Positions 1 to 40,848 of a stretch of 64,000 nt of DNA are shown one piece after another; the first letter of the stretch is position 1, and each line of letters begins with the position of its first letter. The position numbers were made by a program, and so were the translations under genes. The notes below the pieces were generated by a model. It was given only the letters and a program-made list of their open reading frames with translations. It did not search any database and was not told where the DNA came from. The DNA is from Pogonophryne albipinna (Eukaryota; Chordata; Actinopteri; Perciformes; Artedidraconidae): contig CM053258.1 of NCBI GenBank assembly GCA_028583405.1, forward strand, positions 1,432,824 through 1,496,823, read 5' to 3'.

Positions 1-42
1 GAAATTAAACAAAATTATAGTGTGTGAGTGATATAATACAGC

Positions 43-774
43 TAATGTTGAGCTATAAAGGAACTACAGCACGGTCACATGACTTCACGTCACCACCGCT
101 AAGCTAAAGGAGGCTAATGTTGGGCTATAAAGGAACTACAGCACGGTCACATGACTTCACGTCACCACCGCTAAGCTAAAGGAGGCTAATGTTGGGCTAT
201 AAAGGAACTACAGCACGGTCACATGACTTCACGTCACCACCGCTAAGCTAAAGGTGGCTAATGTTGAGTTATAAAGGAACTACAGCACGGTCACATGACT
301 TCACGTATCCACCGCTAAGCTAAAGGTGGCTAATGTTGGGCTATAAAGGAACTACAGCACGATCACATGACTTCACGTCACCACCGCTAAGCTAAAGGTG
401 GCTAATGTTGAGCTATAAAGGAACTACAGCACGGTCACATGACTTCACGTCTCCACCGCTAAGCTAAAGGTGGCTAATGTTGGGCTATAAAGGAACTACA
501 GCACGGTCACATGACTTCACGTCACCACCGCTAAGCTAAAGGTGGCTAATGTTGAGCTATAAAGGAACTACAGCACGGTCACATGACTTCACGTCTCCAC
601 CGCTAAGCTAAAGGTGGCTAATGTTGGGCTATAAAGGAACTACAGCACGGTCACATGGCTTCACGTCACCACCGCTAAGCTAAAGGTGGCTAATGTTGGG
701 CTATAAAGGAACTACAGCACGGTCACATGACTTCACGTCACCACCGCTAAGCTAAAGGTGGCTAATGTTGGGCA
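43..774 (+). repeat. 72-bp minisatellite, array A
   Basis: Ten tandem copies of a 72-bp unit, with the landmark gaactacagcacggtcac starting at 61, 133, 205 and so on to 709. Copies differ by single bases (agg/tgg, gggct/gagct). Each unit holds gtcacatgac and tgacgtga (reverse strand), which resemble E-box/M-box and CRE-type sites. The same unit recurs at 12484-14934 in this orientation and at 18340-18776 inverted. It lies in the cd109 intron downstream of exon P13. Confidence 0.97.
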
Positions 775-950
775 TGAGGATCTCATTTTGACACTTGTTA
801 GCAACCGCCGTTTTTAAATCCGCCAGTGGGGTATTTACTGACGTACTTTATGTCATAGACTTAAAATCTCTTATTTCAGGATAACAACCAACACATTCCG
901 AAACCACTGAAGAGGGGACAGTTAGTGCTAAAATGCTGACTCTTGTGTAC

Positions 951-29527
<28,577 letters not shown>

Positions 29528-29584
29528 TTGCAAGAAGAGCAAAACTCTCCAAAGGGATTCAGACAGAAGGAGACAGGTGTAGTC

Positions 29585-29590
29585 TTTATA
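29585..29590 (-). promoter_or_regulatory. cd109: TATA-like box of cd109
   Basis: TATAAA on the minus strand in the context ggtataaagact, 58 nt before the ATG, followed by a short C/T-rich leader. A purine-rich GGA run lies just upstream. A start site about 30 nt downstream is an inference. Confidence 0.4.
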
Positions 29591-29601
29591 CCTGAACACT
29601 G

Positions 29602-29669
29602 ACTCCTCCTCCTCCTCCTCCTCCTCCTCCTCCTCCTCCTCCTCCTCCTCCTCCTCCTCCTCCTCCTCA
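29602..29669. repeat. (TCC)n trinucleotide run
   Basis: About 22 TCC units, a pure polypurine/polypyrimidine tract directly upstream of the putative TATA box of cd109. Such tracts can form triplex DNA. Confidence 0.95.
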
Positions 29670-29804
29670 GTTTCTCTGATTTCCCCCAGGGATTCTTCAT
29701 TCAGTAACTGGGTGTTTCCACTCTGAGGAGCAAGAACATACCTGTGATATCAGATATCATATTTATGGTGGAAGGACTATTCGGAGCAACTGATGATTTC
29801 TTTG

Positions 29805-29917
29805 CTCCAACACATTGTACGTGATAGGCTAAGGGGCGGGACATCTCTAAGCTGTTGACCAATCAGAACAGACTGGGCTCTGGTTTCAGACAGAGGGTGA
29901 GAAGAGGTGCTAAAAAT
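29805..29917 (-). repeat. dispersed repeat, copy 1 (reverse orientation)
   Basis: gctccaacacattgtacgtg and ggggcgggacatctctaagc, then cagactgggctctggtttca, match the reverse complement of 62800-62920 and partly 52480-52560. It ends where the 57-bp minisatellite begins. Confidence 0.85.
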
Positions 29918-29920
29918 ACT

Positions 29921-32065
29921 ACATACTGATATACACCTGAACATCAGCAGGAGAGGACTCTTTAAAGTAGAGACACGACATACTGATATACACCTGAACA
30001 TCAGCAGGAGAGGACTCTTTAAAGTAGAGACACTACATACTGATATACACCTGAACATCAGCAGGAGAGGACTCTTTAAAGTAGAGACACTACATACTGA
30101 TATACACCTGAACATCAGCAGGAGAGGACTCTTTAAAGTAGAGACACTACATACTGATATACACCTGAACATCAGCAGGAGAGGACTCTTTAAAGTAGAG
30201 ACACTACATACTGATATACACCTGAACATCAGCAGGAGAGGACTCTTTAAAGTAGAGACACTACATACTGATATACACCTGAACATCAGCAGGAGAGGAC
30301 TCTTTAAAGTAGAGACACTACATACTGATATACACTGAACATCAGCAGGAGGACTCTTTAAAGTAGAGACACGACATACTGATATACACCTGAACATCAG
30401 CAGCAGAGGACTCTTTAAAGTAGAGACACTATATACTGATATACACCTGAACATCAGCAGGAGAGGACTCTTTAAAGTAGAGACATACATACTGATATAC
30501 ACCTGAACATCAGCAGGAGAGGACTCTTTAAAGTAGAGACGACATACTGATATACACCTGAACATCAGCAGGAGAGGACTCTTTAAAGTAGAGACACTAC
30601 ATACTGATATACACCTGAACATCAGCAGGAGAGGACTCTTTAAAGTAGAGACACTACATACTGATATACACCTGACATCAGCAGGAGAGGACTCTTTAAA
30701 GTAGAGACACTACATACTGATATACACCTGAACATCAGCAGGAGAGGACTCTTTAAAGTAGAGACACTACATACTGATATACACCTGAACATCAGCAGGA
30801 GAGGACTCTTTAAAGTAGAGACACTACATACTGATATACACCAGAACATCATCAGGAGAGGACTCTTTAAAGTAGAGACACTACATACTGATATACACCT
30901 GAACATCAGCAGGAGGACTCTTTAAAGTAGAGACACGACATACTGATATACACCTGAACATCAGCAGCAGAGGACTCTTTAAAGTAGAGACACTACATAC
31001 TGATATACACCTGAACATCAGCAGGAGAGGACTCTTTAAAGTAGAGACACTACATACTGATATACACCAGAACATCATCAGGAGAGGACTCTTTAAAGTA
31101 GAGACACGACATACTGATATACACCTGAACATCAGCAGGAGAGGACTCTTTAAAGTAGAGACACTACATACTGATATACACCAGAACATCATCAGGAGAG
31201 GACTCTTTAAGTAGAGACACTACATACTGATAGACACCTGAACATCAGCAGGAGAGGACTCTTTAAAGTAGAGACACTACATACTGATATACACCTGAAC
31301 ATCAGCAGGAGAGGACTCTTTAAAGTAGAGACACTACATACTGATATACACCAGAACATCATCAGGAGAGGACTCTTTAAGTAGAGACACTACATACTGA
31401 TAGACACCTGAACATCAGCAGGAGAGGACTCTTTAAAGTAGACACTACATACTGATATACACCTGAACATCAGCAGGAGAGGACTCTTTAAAGTAGAGAC
31501 ACTACATACTGATATACACCTGAACATCAGTAGGAGAGGACTCTTTAAAGTAGAGACACTACATACTGATATACACCTGGACATCAGCAGGAGAGGACTC
31601 TTTAAAGTAGAGACACTACATACTGATATACACCTGAACATCAGCAGGAGAGGACTCTTTAAAGTAGAGACACTACATACTGATATACACCTGAACATCA
31701 GCAGAGAGGACTCTTTAAAGTAGAGACACTACATACTGATATACACCTGACATCAGCAGGAGAGGACTCTTTAAAGTAGAGACACTACATACTGATATAC
31801 ACCTGAACATCAGCAGGAGAGGACTCTTTAAAGTAGAGACACTACATACTGATATACACCTGAACATCAGCAGGAGAGGACTCTTTAAAGTAGAGACACT
31901 ACATACTGATATACACCTGAACATCAGCAGGAGAGGACTCTTTAAAGCAGAGACACTACATACTGATATACACCTGAACATCAGCAGGAGAGGACTCTTT
32001 AAAGTAGAGACACTACATACTGATATACACCTGAACATCAGCAGGAGAGGACTCTTTAAAGTAGA
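29921..32065 (+). repeat. 57-bp minisatellite, about 37 copies
   Basis: Unit tacatactgatatacacctg / aacatcagcaggagaggact / ctttaaagtagagacac, 57 bp. Variants include catcatcagg, shortened gcaggagg and tagacac forms, some in repeating groups. 57 is a multiple of three, which yields long frames on both strands that are not genes. It lies 0.4 to 2.5 kb upstream of the cd109 start. Confidence 0.98.
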
Positions 32066-32782
32066 TTGATTGATAATGTCTGTGGGTCAGTCTGAAAGTA
32101 GGCGGATTCCCGAGGGCCCAAATGTGTGAGATTGAGTTTAACTTTCACTTCTGAACAAAGAGGAAATGTTCCCAGAGGATCACAAACACACTGTTGTGTT
32201 TCGTCTGATATTAGAGTTTGTTCCCCAGAGGATGAACCCTGCTAAGTTTGGTCATCCTCTGACGTTTCCTTCAGTGCCAACATGACTTTAGTATTTGTAG
32301 TTTTTTGGGGAAATATCTGAAAAATAATTGAACATTTTGTCATAAAATGTCGTTCTATAGATTCATGTCCACCTCAGAATGAAAAGTTAGACCATAAATG
32401 ATCCCTTGAATATTTTTCCCAGCACCATAGTTATTAACGAAAAAACAAATATATTTAAAAATACACCTTTTTCTGACTTTTATTTGTTCTGATTCAATAT
32501 TAGCAAATATCATATAATAATATATATTTTAATGTGGGTAAACTGATCCTTAAATGTCTGGATGAACAGGTTATGCTTGTTTCTATTACTTGATGTATTG
32601 GGTCGTTTTAAAACATGCTAGGATGACGTTGTTGTTCACTGATTTCAAAGGAATACAATAATAAAGGTTACATAAGGATTTAGAGTTAGACTGCTTTCTC
32701 TCTGTGTAGAACATGTGGGTACAGTTCCTCATTTCAACAGCAGATGGCGATAACTATCCACTGATTTCAAACTATAATGAGA
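32066..32782. other. intergenic, nothing recognised
   Basis: A/T-rich unique-looking sequence between the 57-bp and the inverted 33-bp arrays. No exon, transposon end or RNA gene recognised. Confidence 0.5.
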
Positions 32783-34487
32783 AAGTAGAAGTACTCAGGT
32801 CTTGTTCTTGAGTAAAAGTAGAAGTACTCAGATCTTGTACTTGAGTAAAAGTAGAAGATCTTGTACTTGAGTAAAAGTAGAAGTAATCAGATCTTGTACT
32901 TGAGTAAAAGTAGAAGTACTCAGATCGTGTACTTGAGTAAAAGTAGAAGTACTCAGATCTTGTACTTGAGTAAAAGTAGAAGTACTCAGGTCTTGTTCTT
33001 GAGTAAAAGTAGAAGTACTCAGATCTTGGTCTTGAGTAAAAGTAGAAGTATTCAGACCTTGTACTTGAGTAAAAGTAGAAGTACTCAGATCTTGTACTTG
33101 AGTAAAAGTAGAAGATCTTGTACTTGAGTAAAAGTAGAAGTAATCAGATCTTGTACTTGAGTAAAAGTAGAAGTACTCAGATCGTGTACTTGAGTAAAAG
33201 TAGAAGTACTCAGGTCTTGTTCTTGAGTAAAAGTAGAAGTACTCAGATCTTGTACTTGAGTAAAAGTAGAAGATCTTGTACTTGAGTAAAAGTAGAAGTA
33301 CTCAGATATTGTACTTGAGTAAAAGTAGAAGTACTCAGATCGTGTACTTGAGTAAAAGTAGAAGTACTCAGATCTTGAGTAAAGTAGAAGTACTCAGATC
33401 TTGTACATGAGTAAAAGTAGAAGTACTCAGATCTTGAGTAAAAGTAGAAGTACTCAGATCTTGTACTTGAGTAAAAGTAGAAGTACTCAGATCTTGTACT
33501 TGAGTAAAAGTAGAAGTACTCAGATCTTGAGTAAAAGTAGAAGTACTCAGATCTTGTACTTGAGTAAAAGTAGAAGTACTCAGATCTTGTACTTGAGTAA
33601 AAGTAGAAGATCTTGTACTTGAGTAAAAGTAGAAGTAATCAGATATTGTACTTGAGTAAAAGTAGAAGTACTCAGATCGTGTACTTGAGTAAAAGTAGAA
33701 GTACTCAGATCTTGAGTAAAAGTAGAAGTACTCAGATCTTGTACTTGAGTAAAAGTAGAAGTACTCAGATCTTGAGTAAAAGTAGAAGTACTCAGATCTT
33801 GTACTTGAGTAAAAGTAGAAGTACTCAGATCTTGTACTTGAGTAAAAGTAGAAGATCTTTTACTTGAGTAAAAGTAGAAGTAATCAGATATTTTACTTGA
33901 GTGAAAGTACTCAGATCGTGTACTTGAGTAAAAGTAGAAGTACTCAGATCTTGAGTAAAAGTAGAAGTACTCAGATCTTGTACTTGAGTAAAATTAGAAG
34001 TACTCAGATCTTGAGTAAAAGTAGAAGTGCTCAGATCTTGTACTTAGTAAAAGTAGAAGTACTCAGATCGTGTACTTGAGTAAAAGTAGAAGTACTCAGA
34101 TCTTGAGTAAAAGTAGAAGTACTCAGATCTTGTACTTGAGTAAAAGTAGAAGTACTCAGATATTGAGTAAAAGTAGAAGTACTCAGATCTTGTACTTGAG
34201 TAAAAGTAGAAGTACTCAGATCTTGTACTTGAGTAAAAGTACTCAGATCTTCTACTTGAGTAAAAGTAGAAGTACTCAGATCGTGTACTTGAGTAAAAGT
34301 ACTCAGATCTTCTACTTGAGTAAAAGTAGAAGTACTCAGATCTTGTACTTGAGTAAAAGTACTCAGATCTTCTACTTGAGTAAAAGTAGAAGTACTCAGA
34401 TCGTGTACTTGAGTAAAAGTACTCAGATCTTCTACTTGAGTAAAAGTAGAAGTACTCAGATCTTGTACTTGAGTAAAAGTAGAAGTA
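32783..34487 (-). repeat. 33-bp minisatellite, inverted array with shorter units
   Basis: Same unit as 22989-27758 on the other strand (cttgtacttgagtaaaagta / gaagtactcagat). Many copies lack tgtac and are 27 bp; near the right end, shortened units alternate in a ~60-bp higher-order pattern. Confidence 0.97.
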
Positions 34488-34489
34488 CC

Positions 34490-34680
34490 AAAGTGTAGGA
34501 ATACTCTGTCACAGTAAAAGTCCTCATTCAAAATGTTCCTCAAGTGAAAGTAGAAAAGTATTCTCATCAAAATATAGTGAAAGACAGTGAAAGTAGTCGT
34601 TGTGCAGATTGGTCCATTTCAGAATAATATATATGATATGTTTTATAATGATTGATCATGAAAGTGTTCTCAAAGCTGGT
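34490..34680. repeat. inverted copy of 22799-22988
   Basis: Reverse complement reads agctttgagaacactttcat on into gcagattggtccatttcag, matching the flank of the first 33-bp array at roughly 95 percent by eye. Confidence 0.9.
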
Positions 34681-35263
34681 GAAGGTGCAGCTAGTCTGAA
34701 TGGCTTTGTAGACTGCAGGGTAGCTGGTGGATTTACTCCAGGTGGAACTAAAGTCTGATTCAACACCTGATTAGATTTCACATCATTCATCCACATCTGT
34801 GAAGTAACTAAAGGTATTAAATACATGTAGTGGAGTAAACATGCGTGTTGTACCTCGTCCCTGTCGCCAGGTGGCGCTGCTCTCTTTCTGATCCCCTGTA
34901 AAGTAATCCTCTCTTCCTCTGGGGGGTGAAAGGACACAAGAGGCTTCTCAATTCTTACATTTCCCCTCCTCGACTCCTATCCTCGAGACTTGGTGCCGCC
35001 CACAGGAGATGCGAGCCGAGGAGCTGAGGAGGGGAGCCGAGGAGAGAGGAGGGGAAGCAGCAGGCGGTTAGAGAAATGAGAACTCCTCTCCTCTGAGCGG
35101 TCATTTTAAAGAGACGTCCATTAATGATGACAGGAGGCACAGCAGCCCTCTGTCTGATGGACAGATGTGTTCATGACCACTTATATATTTACTTTTAATT
35201 CATTCACAGTGCGGTATAATGAGACAATAACAGGCTACAGATGCGGACACACACACACACACA

Positions 35264-35294
<31 letters not shown>

Positions 35295-36232
35295 CACTGT
35301 GAAGTCAACTTGGAAAATCCTCACAGGAGATCAAGGGGTTAAAAAGTCGGGCTGATTGACAGAGTGGCAGCTGTCTGAAATCATTCCCTAATTGCTAATC
35401 AGCGTCGCTGCACCTTTAAAAGCAATGCACCTGAAAGAAGGGCAGTAATCCAAGCTGGAGAGGGACAAACTAAAAAGCGTGCGTCCAGCAGCAGCAACGA
35501 ACCAGCAGAAGAAACGTCAAAGAAGCAGCTCTGGTGCAGCCATAAAAAGCTGGAGAAGCGGCCGGTGAGAGACGAACTGTGTGTTTAGTTAAGTCATACA
35601 ACTTGCCGTTCGTGGCGCACGTTAGAACGTGCGTTCTAGTTCAGTGTCATTTGTTTGTTTGATGTCCTCAAGCTAAAGCAACATGATTGTTGATTTAAAA
35701 ACGAATGTGATTTGTTTATTGAGAGATGTAGATTGATAAAAACGGTTTGCATGCTGCTAAACATTCAGTCTATTATATTTGCATTTTTAATGAGACTGCA
35801 TAAGTTAAAAACTGTTAATAACATAATTAATAAAAATACATTAAGAAAGTAAAACAATATTCACACGTGTTAAAGTATATGTAAAGCATGTATTTTTGCA
35901 TTTATTATTTGATGTGCATTGTATTTACAGTAATTATTTTTTATTTTTCATTTAAGGTTTTTTACCTTACAACCTTACTACATAAGCTGTACTGCAACAA
36001 CAAAAACGAAAGTAAAGAAGAACTCAAAAGAAACAAAGTTGTGGTCATTGTACGAGTGAAACCCAGTTAAAACCTCCTATGGACTGTACCATCCCTTTCA
36101 AGCGGGGAAACTGCAAATATACCCAAGGGCTTGACAGTAAAAAACCGGGGCTGTAAGCTGGAACAGTGAAAACAGTGACCTGGAAAAAGATAAAATACCA
36201 CCCTGCAAACAGTCAGTGGACCCAAATCCAAC
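34681..36232. other. intergenic; MITE-like stretch, CA run, possible leader
   Basis: 34946-35090 has partly inverted ends (gcttctcaattctta; gagaaatgagaac) and resembles 51300-51345 inverted. A CA run lies at 35246-35297. 35440-35565 is rich in gcagcagc and ends at cggccggtgagaga, a good splice donor, so it could be a leader exon or part of the BEL element's 5' end; neither is proved. No LTR pair was found. Confidence 0.4.
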
Positions 36233-39200
36233 ATGGCTGAGCAAACAGTCAGGAAAACAGTTGAGCAGCTCAAAAATGAGCGGACTGCAGCAAAACGATC
36301 CTTCACACGACTAGCTAACAGTATCATCAGAACTCACGACGGCATGTCAGAAGACCAGCTCCAATATAGCTTCAATAAACTCTCCATGGGAGCCGACAAA
36401 GTCATGGAAACCAATGACGAAGTCATGGCAGAGGTCATTGCAGTAAAGGAGGCAGAGCTGAAAGAGGAGGAGTCAGTCGAACTAACCAAACAGCAAGAAG
36501 CCGACATAGCAAAGGACCACAAATGAATGTGACTTGAAGCTGAAGGAGGTTGGAGAGCTACTTAGAGACATGCTTTGGCAAAAGTTTGGAGATGAACTGT
36601 GCACAGCTGTAGAACTAGCAGAAGCTGAGTGTGAGCGTGTCGCTCAAGTGCGTCCAGATGGCAACCATGAGGCCTACGAATTCATGCTCAGCCATCTGAA
36701 GTCACTGGTGGGGACCGCAAAGGAAGCTCATTGCAAGTGGCAGCAGTGGGTTCCAGTGGAAAACCAGAAGGAGTTCCACAATCGGTTGAGAGACATCAAC
36801 CAGTCTGGTTTCCAGAAAGGCTGAGTTCATCATGGCGAGACGACAGGAAGACACAAGGTCAGGATCAACAAGTACTGCCAGTCATCCCATCTTTACCCCA
36901 ACCATTAGGCTAAAACCCACAGCTCTCCCCAGATTCTCTGGCTACAAGCGTGATTTTCACAGGTGGAGAAGAGACTGGGAGTCACTCCAAAAAACAGGGA
37001 AGAAGTGAAAAAGATACAGTTGCTAGACAGTCTCGATGACAGGATCAAGAAAGACTTTCACATCACTACTTATAACACCGCAGATGACATTCTCCGTGTC
37101 TTGGAGAACCGCTATGGCAATCGAACGGCTATTGCCATTGAAATAGTGGAAGACCTTCAGAAGATGCCATCTGTCAGAAGTAACCAACCAAGGAAAATTG
37201 TCGAGTTGATTCAAGCTGTGGAGAAAGCACTCTGGGACCTGAGTGACCTCGGAGACACAGGCGCCATAAAGAATCCTCTCGTAACAAAATCGATAGAGTA
37301 AACTCCCGGAGTCCCTCAAAAAAGAGTGGCTTGTATATGTAGCCGATCCAAAAAATGGTGTGAGGCCAGATAAAAGGTTTGAATATTTCTTGGAGTTTCT
37401 CAAGCAGCAAGAGACTATCTACGAGGAGCTCGAGCAGCTACGAGATGAGGAGCCAAGTAAAACAAGTAAGCCGAGTTGGAAAGACACCAGAATTGAGCAG
37501 AAAAGTGCCAGAACCAAGTCTACAAAGTCAGCTTATGACCAAGGCTGTGTAGTCTGCGGCGATGTCAAACACAAGAGGAAGCTCTACTTCTGCAAGCAGT
37601 TCAGGGCTCTGAGTGCAGCAGAAAGGAAGGCGTCAGTAAAGAAGTTGGGTGCGTGTACAAGATGCCTTGAGGTTCACGACGACCAGTCATCCTGCAAACC
37701 AGGCTTTCTATGCAGAAACGAGGACTGCAGAGATGGAGAGGCTGAGCATCACTACTACCTCTGTCCCAAATCTGTGTCAAAGAGGTCTGGTGACAGATCT
37801 GAAAAGGATAAAGGCAAAAAGAAGTACACAGAGGGTCAAGAAGATTTCATCAAAAATCTCCCACCAGACCTAGCAAAGCAGTGTAGGGAGGTTTTCTCAA
37901 ATGTTGCCTCCAGAGTCTTCAAAACCTCAAATGACCAACAAAGTCTACTTGAAAAGAGTGGAATGCAAGAGCTACCAGTGATCATGATGCTACTCGTCTC
38001 TCACAGCTAACGCCGGACAGAAAGTTGGAACACTCATCGACTTAGCATCGGACACAAATTACATCACTCACAGAGCGGCGAGCCGCCTGGATCTCAAGAG
38101 TGAAGATATCATGTTCGTTGTACATGGAGTTGGCGGAATGAAGATTCAAGTAAAGACAAAGCGCTATCTCCTCAAAATCCGTGTATCCACCCCCAAGGGC
38201 ACCCTGAGAGCACATCAATTGGTTTGCTATGGGCTTGACAACATTGCAGACGTCCACAAAAGTGTGACACCTAAGCAACTGCAGCCATTCTTCCCAGACG
38301 TACCTCTTGATGAGCTTATGAGGCCCAAAGAAGTCGAGCTTCTCATTAGCTACAGAGAAGGCCAGTTAGTTCCTCAGAGGATCAGAGTCCTCGTACTGTG
38401 AGACGGACCACTCGGGAAAACAGTTGGAGGAACCCACCCCAGACTGTTTGAGGAGGTTGAAGTGTCAGCCCACATGTCAAAGACGCACTTTGCGAGATCA
38501 ATGAGAGCAGCAGCTGTGAAATATGAAGAGCTCACTAACCCCATTCCAGAACAAAACCCCTCAAGCAAAGAAGCAGCTGAAATACAGGGATCAACTGTTT
38601 CGACTAGCGAAGAGTTTCCTGAAATGGTGGCAATGGGACAGCATTGGCGCAGCATGCAAGCCCAGATGTGGAGGCTGCCGGCGCGGAAACTGCCAGCCCG
38701 GTGGTAAAGAAATGACCCTTGCCGAGGAAAGGGAGCTTGAGGTGGTAAAGGATGGACTCACCTATGTCATGAGCGATAATCACAGCAGAGAACCACATTG
38801 GCATGCAAAGTATCCCTGGCTAGAGGATCCAGCCTCACTGCCGAACAACAGAGGTGCAGTTGAAGCAACATTCCTAAGAACAGAGAAGCAGCTAGCCAAA
38901 GCACCAGAGTGGAAGTCTGCCTACAAAGCTCAAGTGCATGACATGATCGACAGAGGAGCTGCAATCAAGTTGACTAAAGAGCAGATCATGACCTGGAAAG
39001 GACCAGCATGGTTCGTGAGTCACCTTATTGCACCAAACCCACACTCTACAACAACCCCAGTAAGACTCGTCTGGAACAGCAGTCAAAAGCTCAGAGGCAC
39101 CAGCATGTATGACTTGCTGATGAAAGGGCCAGACGTCCTTAACCAGATACGTGCTGTCCTCCTGAGGTTCAGAGGGGGAACCAACGCTGCCTTAGGAGAC

Positions 39201-40848
39201 ATCAGGAAAATGTACAATTCTGTATGGTTGGAAGATAGAGATGCACCTCCACAGGTTCCTCTGGCGGGATTCTGAGGACAAAGAGTTGGAGGAGTACGCA
39301 ATCACCGGAGTCAATATTGGTGACAAGCCTGCAGGATGCATCGCACAGCTCGCAATGCGAGAAACAGCCAACCTACCTCCTTTCGCCCACCTTGAAGAGG
39401 AGCGAGGGGTACTACAAAATGATAGCTACGTTGACGACATCCTCACGTCTCACAACGACTTCGAGAAGCTGAAAAACATCACAGCAAACATGGAGCAAAT
39501 CCTTAAAGCTGGAGGTTTCCTGTTGAAGCCTTGGGTCTTCTCAGGCCAAAGTGGGAGGAAAGGGAACAACAACAAACCAATGAAGACCAAAGTTAATAAC
39601 ATGGTCCTCCTCAAATGAGGGATGAAGATAACAAAGCACTTGGTCTAGGCTACCTTGTGGAAGAAGACAAGATACATGTAATGGCATCCATTAACTTCTC
39701 AAAGTGAAAGAAGAAGATGCGACTTGGCCAAGACCTTCTACTAGACCAAGTAAGAGCGCAAACCCCAAACCCTTTGACAAGAAGGAACCTCCTGAGTCAA
39801 GTCTCAGGGTTGTATGATCCAGTTGGTCTGGTAACTCCTGCCAAGCAGAAGGGTGCCATCCTTGTGCGGAGAGCATTCCAGGAGGCAAAGAGCGACAACT
39901 GCCCTGTCAAAGACACCTGGGATACAGCATTGGCAGACAGCCTCAGAGAAGATGCAATCCGACTCTTCGAAGAGTATGTGCAACTCGGGCAGGTTACATT
40001 CACCAGGGCCATAACGCCTCCAAGCTTCATTGGAAAACCTTGGGCAATAACATTCTCCGATGGAAGTGAGCATGCCTACGGTGCTGTGATGTATCTCCGG
40101 TGGAACACCGACCAAGGCTCATTTGTCACTCTGATGGAGTTCAAGGCAAAACTAACTCCTTTAGACCACAAAGGTGATGCTGTCAAGGCAGAGATGTGCG
40201 GAGCAGTGTTTGCGTCACGTCTCAAAAAATACTTCGAGCAGCACAGCAAGATCCAAGTTGGAAAGTGGTTCCATGTGATTGATAGCCAAACAGTCCTCGG
40301 TGCAATCCAGAGAGAGAGCTATGGTTATCAGACCTTCTTCGCAAACAGAATCGGAGAGATCCAGAACACAAAAGCGATCCAAGATTGGTGGTGGGTTCCT
40401 GGTCCTCTTAATATTGCTGACATCATAACCAGAGGGGCCAGTCCTCAAGACCTGGATGAAAGTTCAGAATGGCAGAACGGACCAACGTTCTTGAAGTTAC
40501 CAGTGGATGAATGGCCAATGAAATCTGCCAAAGATTTGGTGACAGCTGCCAGAGACAGTGTCAACAGATTGCAAAAGAAAACGTTTGTTGCAGCACTAAC
40601 CAGAGCCAAGGCACAAGTGCCATCAGATCCAAACGATGCCCAACACACAAAACCCATCAGAGCTAAAGCTAGATCAGCAACAAACCCAAACACACCCAAA
40701 AAGGCCACCAGCTGGATCAGCTGTCCTAAACCTTGTGAACGTCAAGCGGTTCAGCAACCTAAATCGACTCGTCAAGACGGTTGCTTGGATTTGGAGAGCA
40801 GCGAAGAAGTTCATTAGAGGGAAACGGCAAACTGCAAACCCTAAGAGA
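36233..40848 (+). pseudogene. BEL/Pao retrotransposon gag-pol, decayed, 3' part missing
   Basis: Coding order is BEL/Pao: gag from ATG 36233 (MAEQTVRKTVEQLKNERT), Cys/His cluster about 37540-37780 (CVVCGDVKHKRK, ACTRCLEVHDD), protease-like region about 38010-38400, reverse transcriptase 38520-39600 with YVDDILTS near 39430, then the Pao-specific region (SGLYDPVGLVTPAKQKGAIL) and RNase H (WAITFSDGSEHAYGAVMYL) at 39717-40650. Frames change or stop near 36524, 36825, 37302, 38010, 38402, 39275 and 39618, so no polyprotein can be made. Integrase and the 3' LTR are absent: at about 40848 the frame runs into Ty3/gypsy sequence. Confidence 0.9.

Noticed and set aside
43..774. Regular direct repeats as a CRISPR array
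   Set aside because: The whole 72-bp unit is repeated with no unique spacers, and the DNA is vertebrate.
35440..35565. First exon of a new plus-strand host gene
   Set aside because: A good donor exists at 35565 but no coding sequence or downstream exon was found; it may be part of the BEL element's leader.
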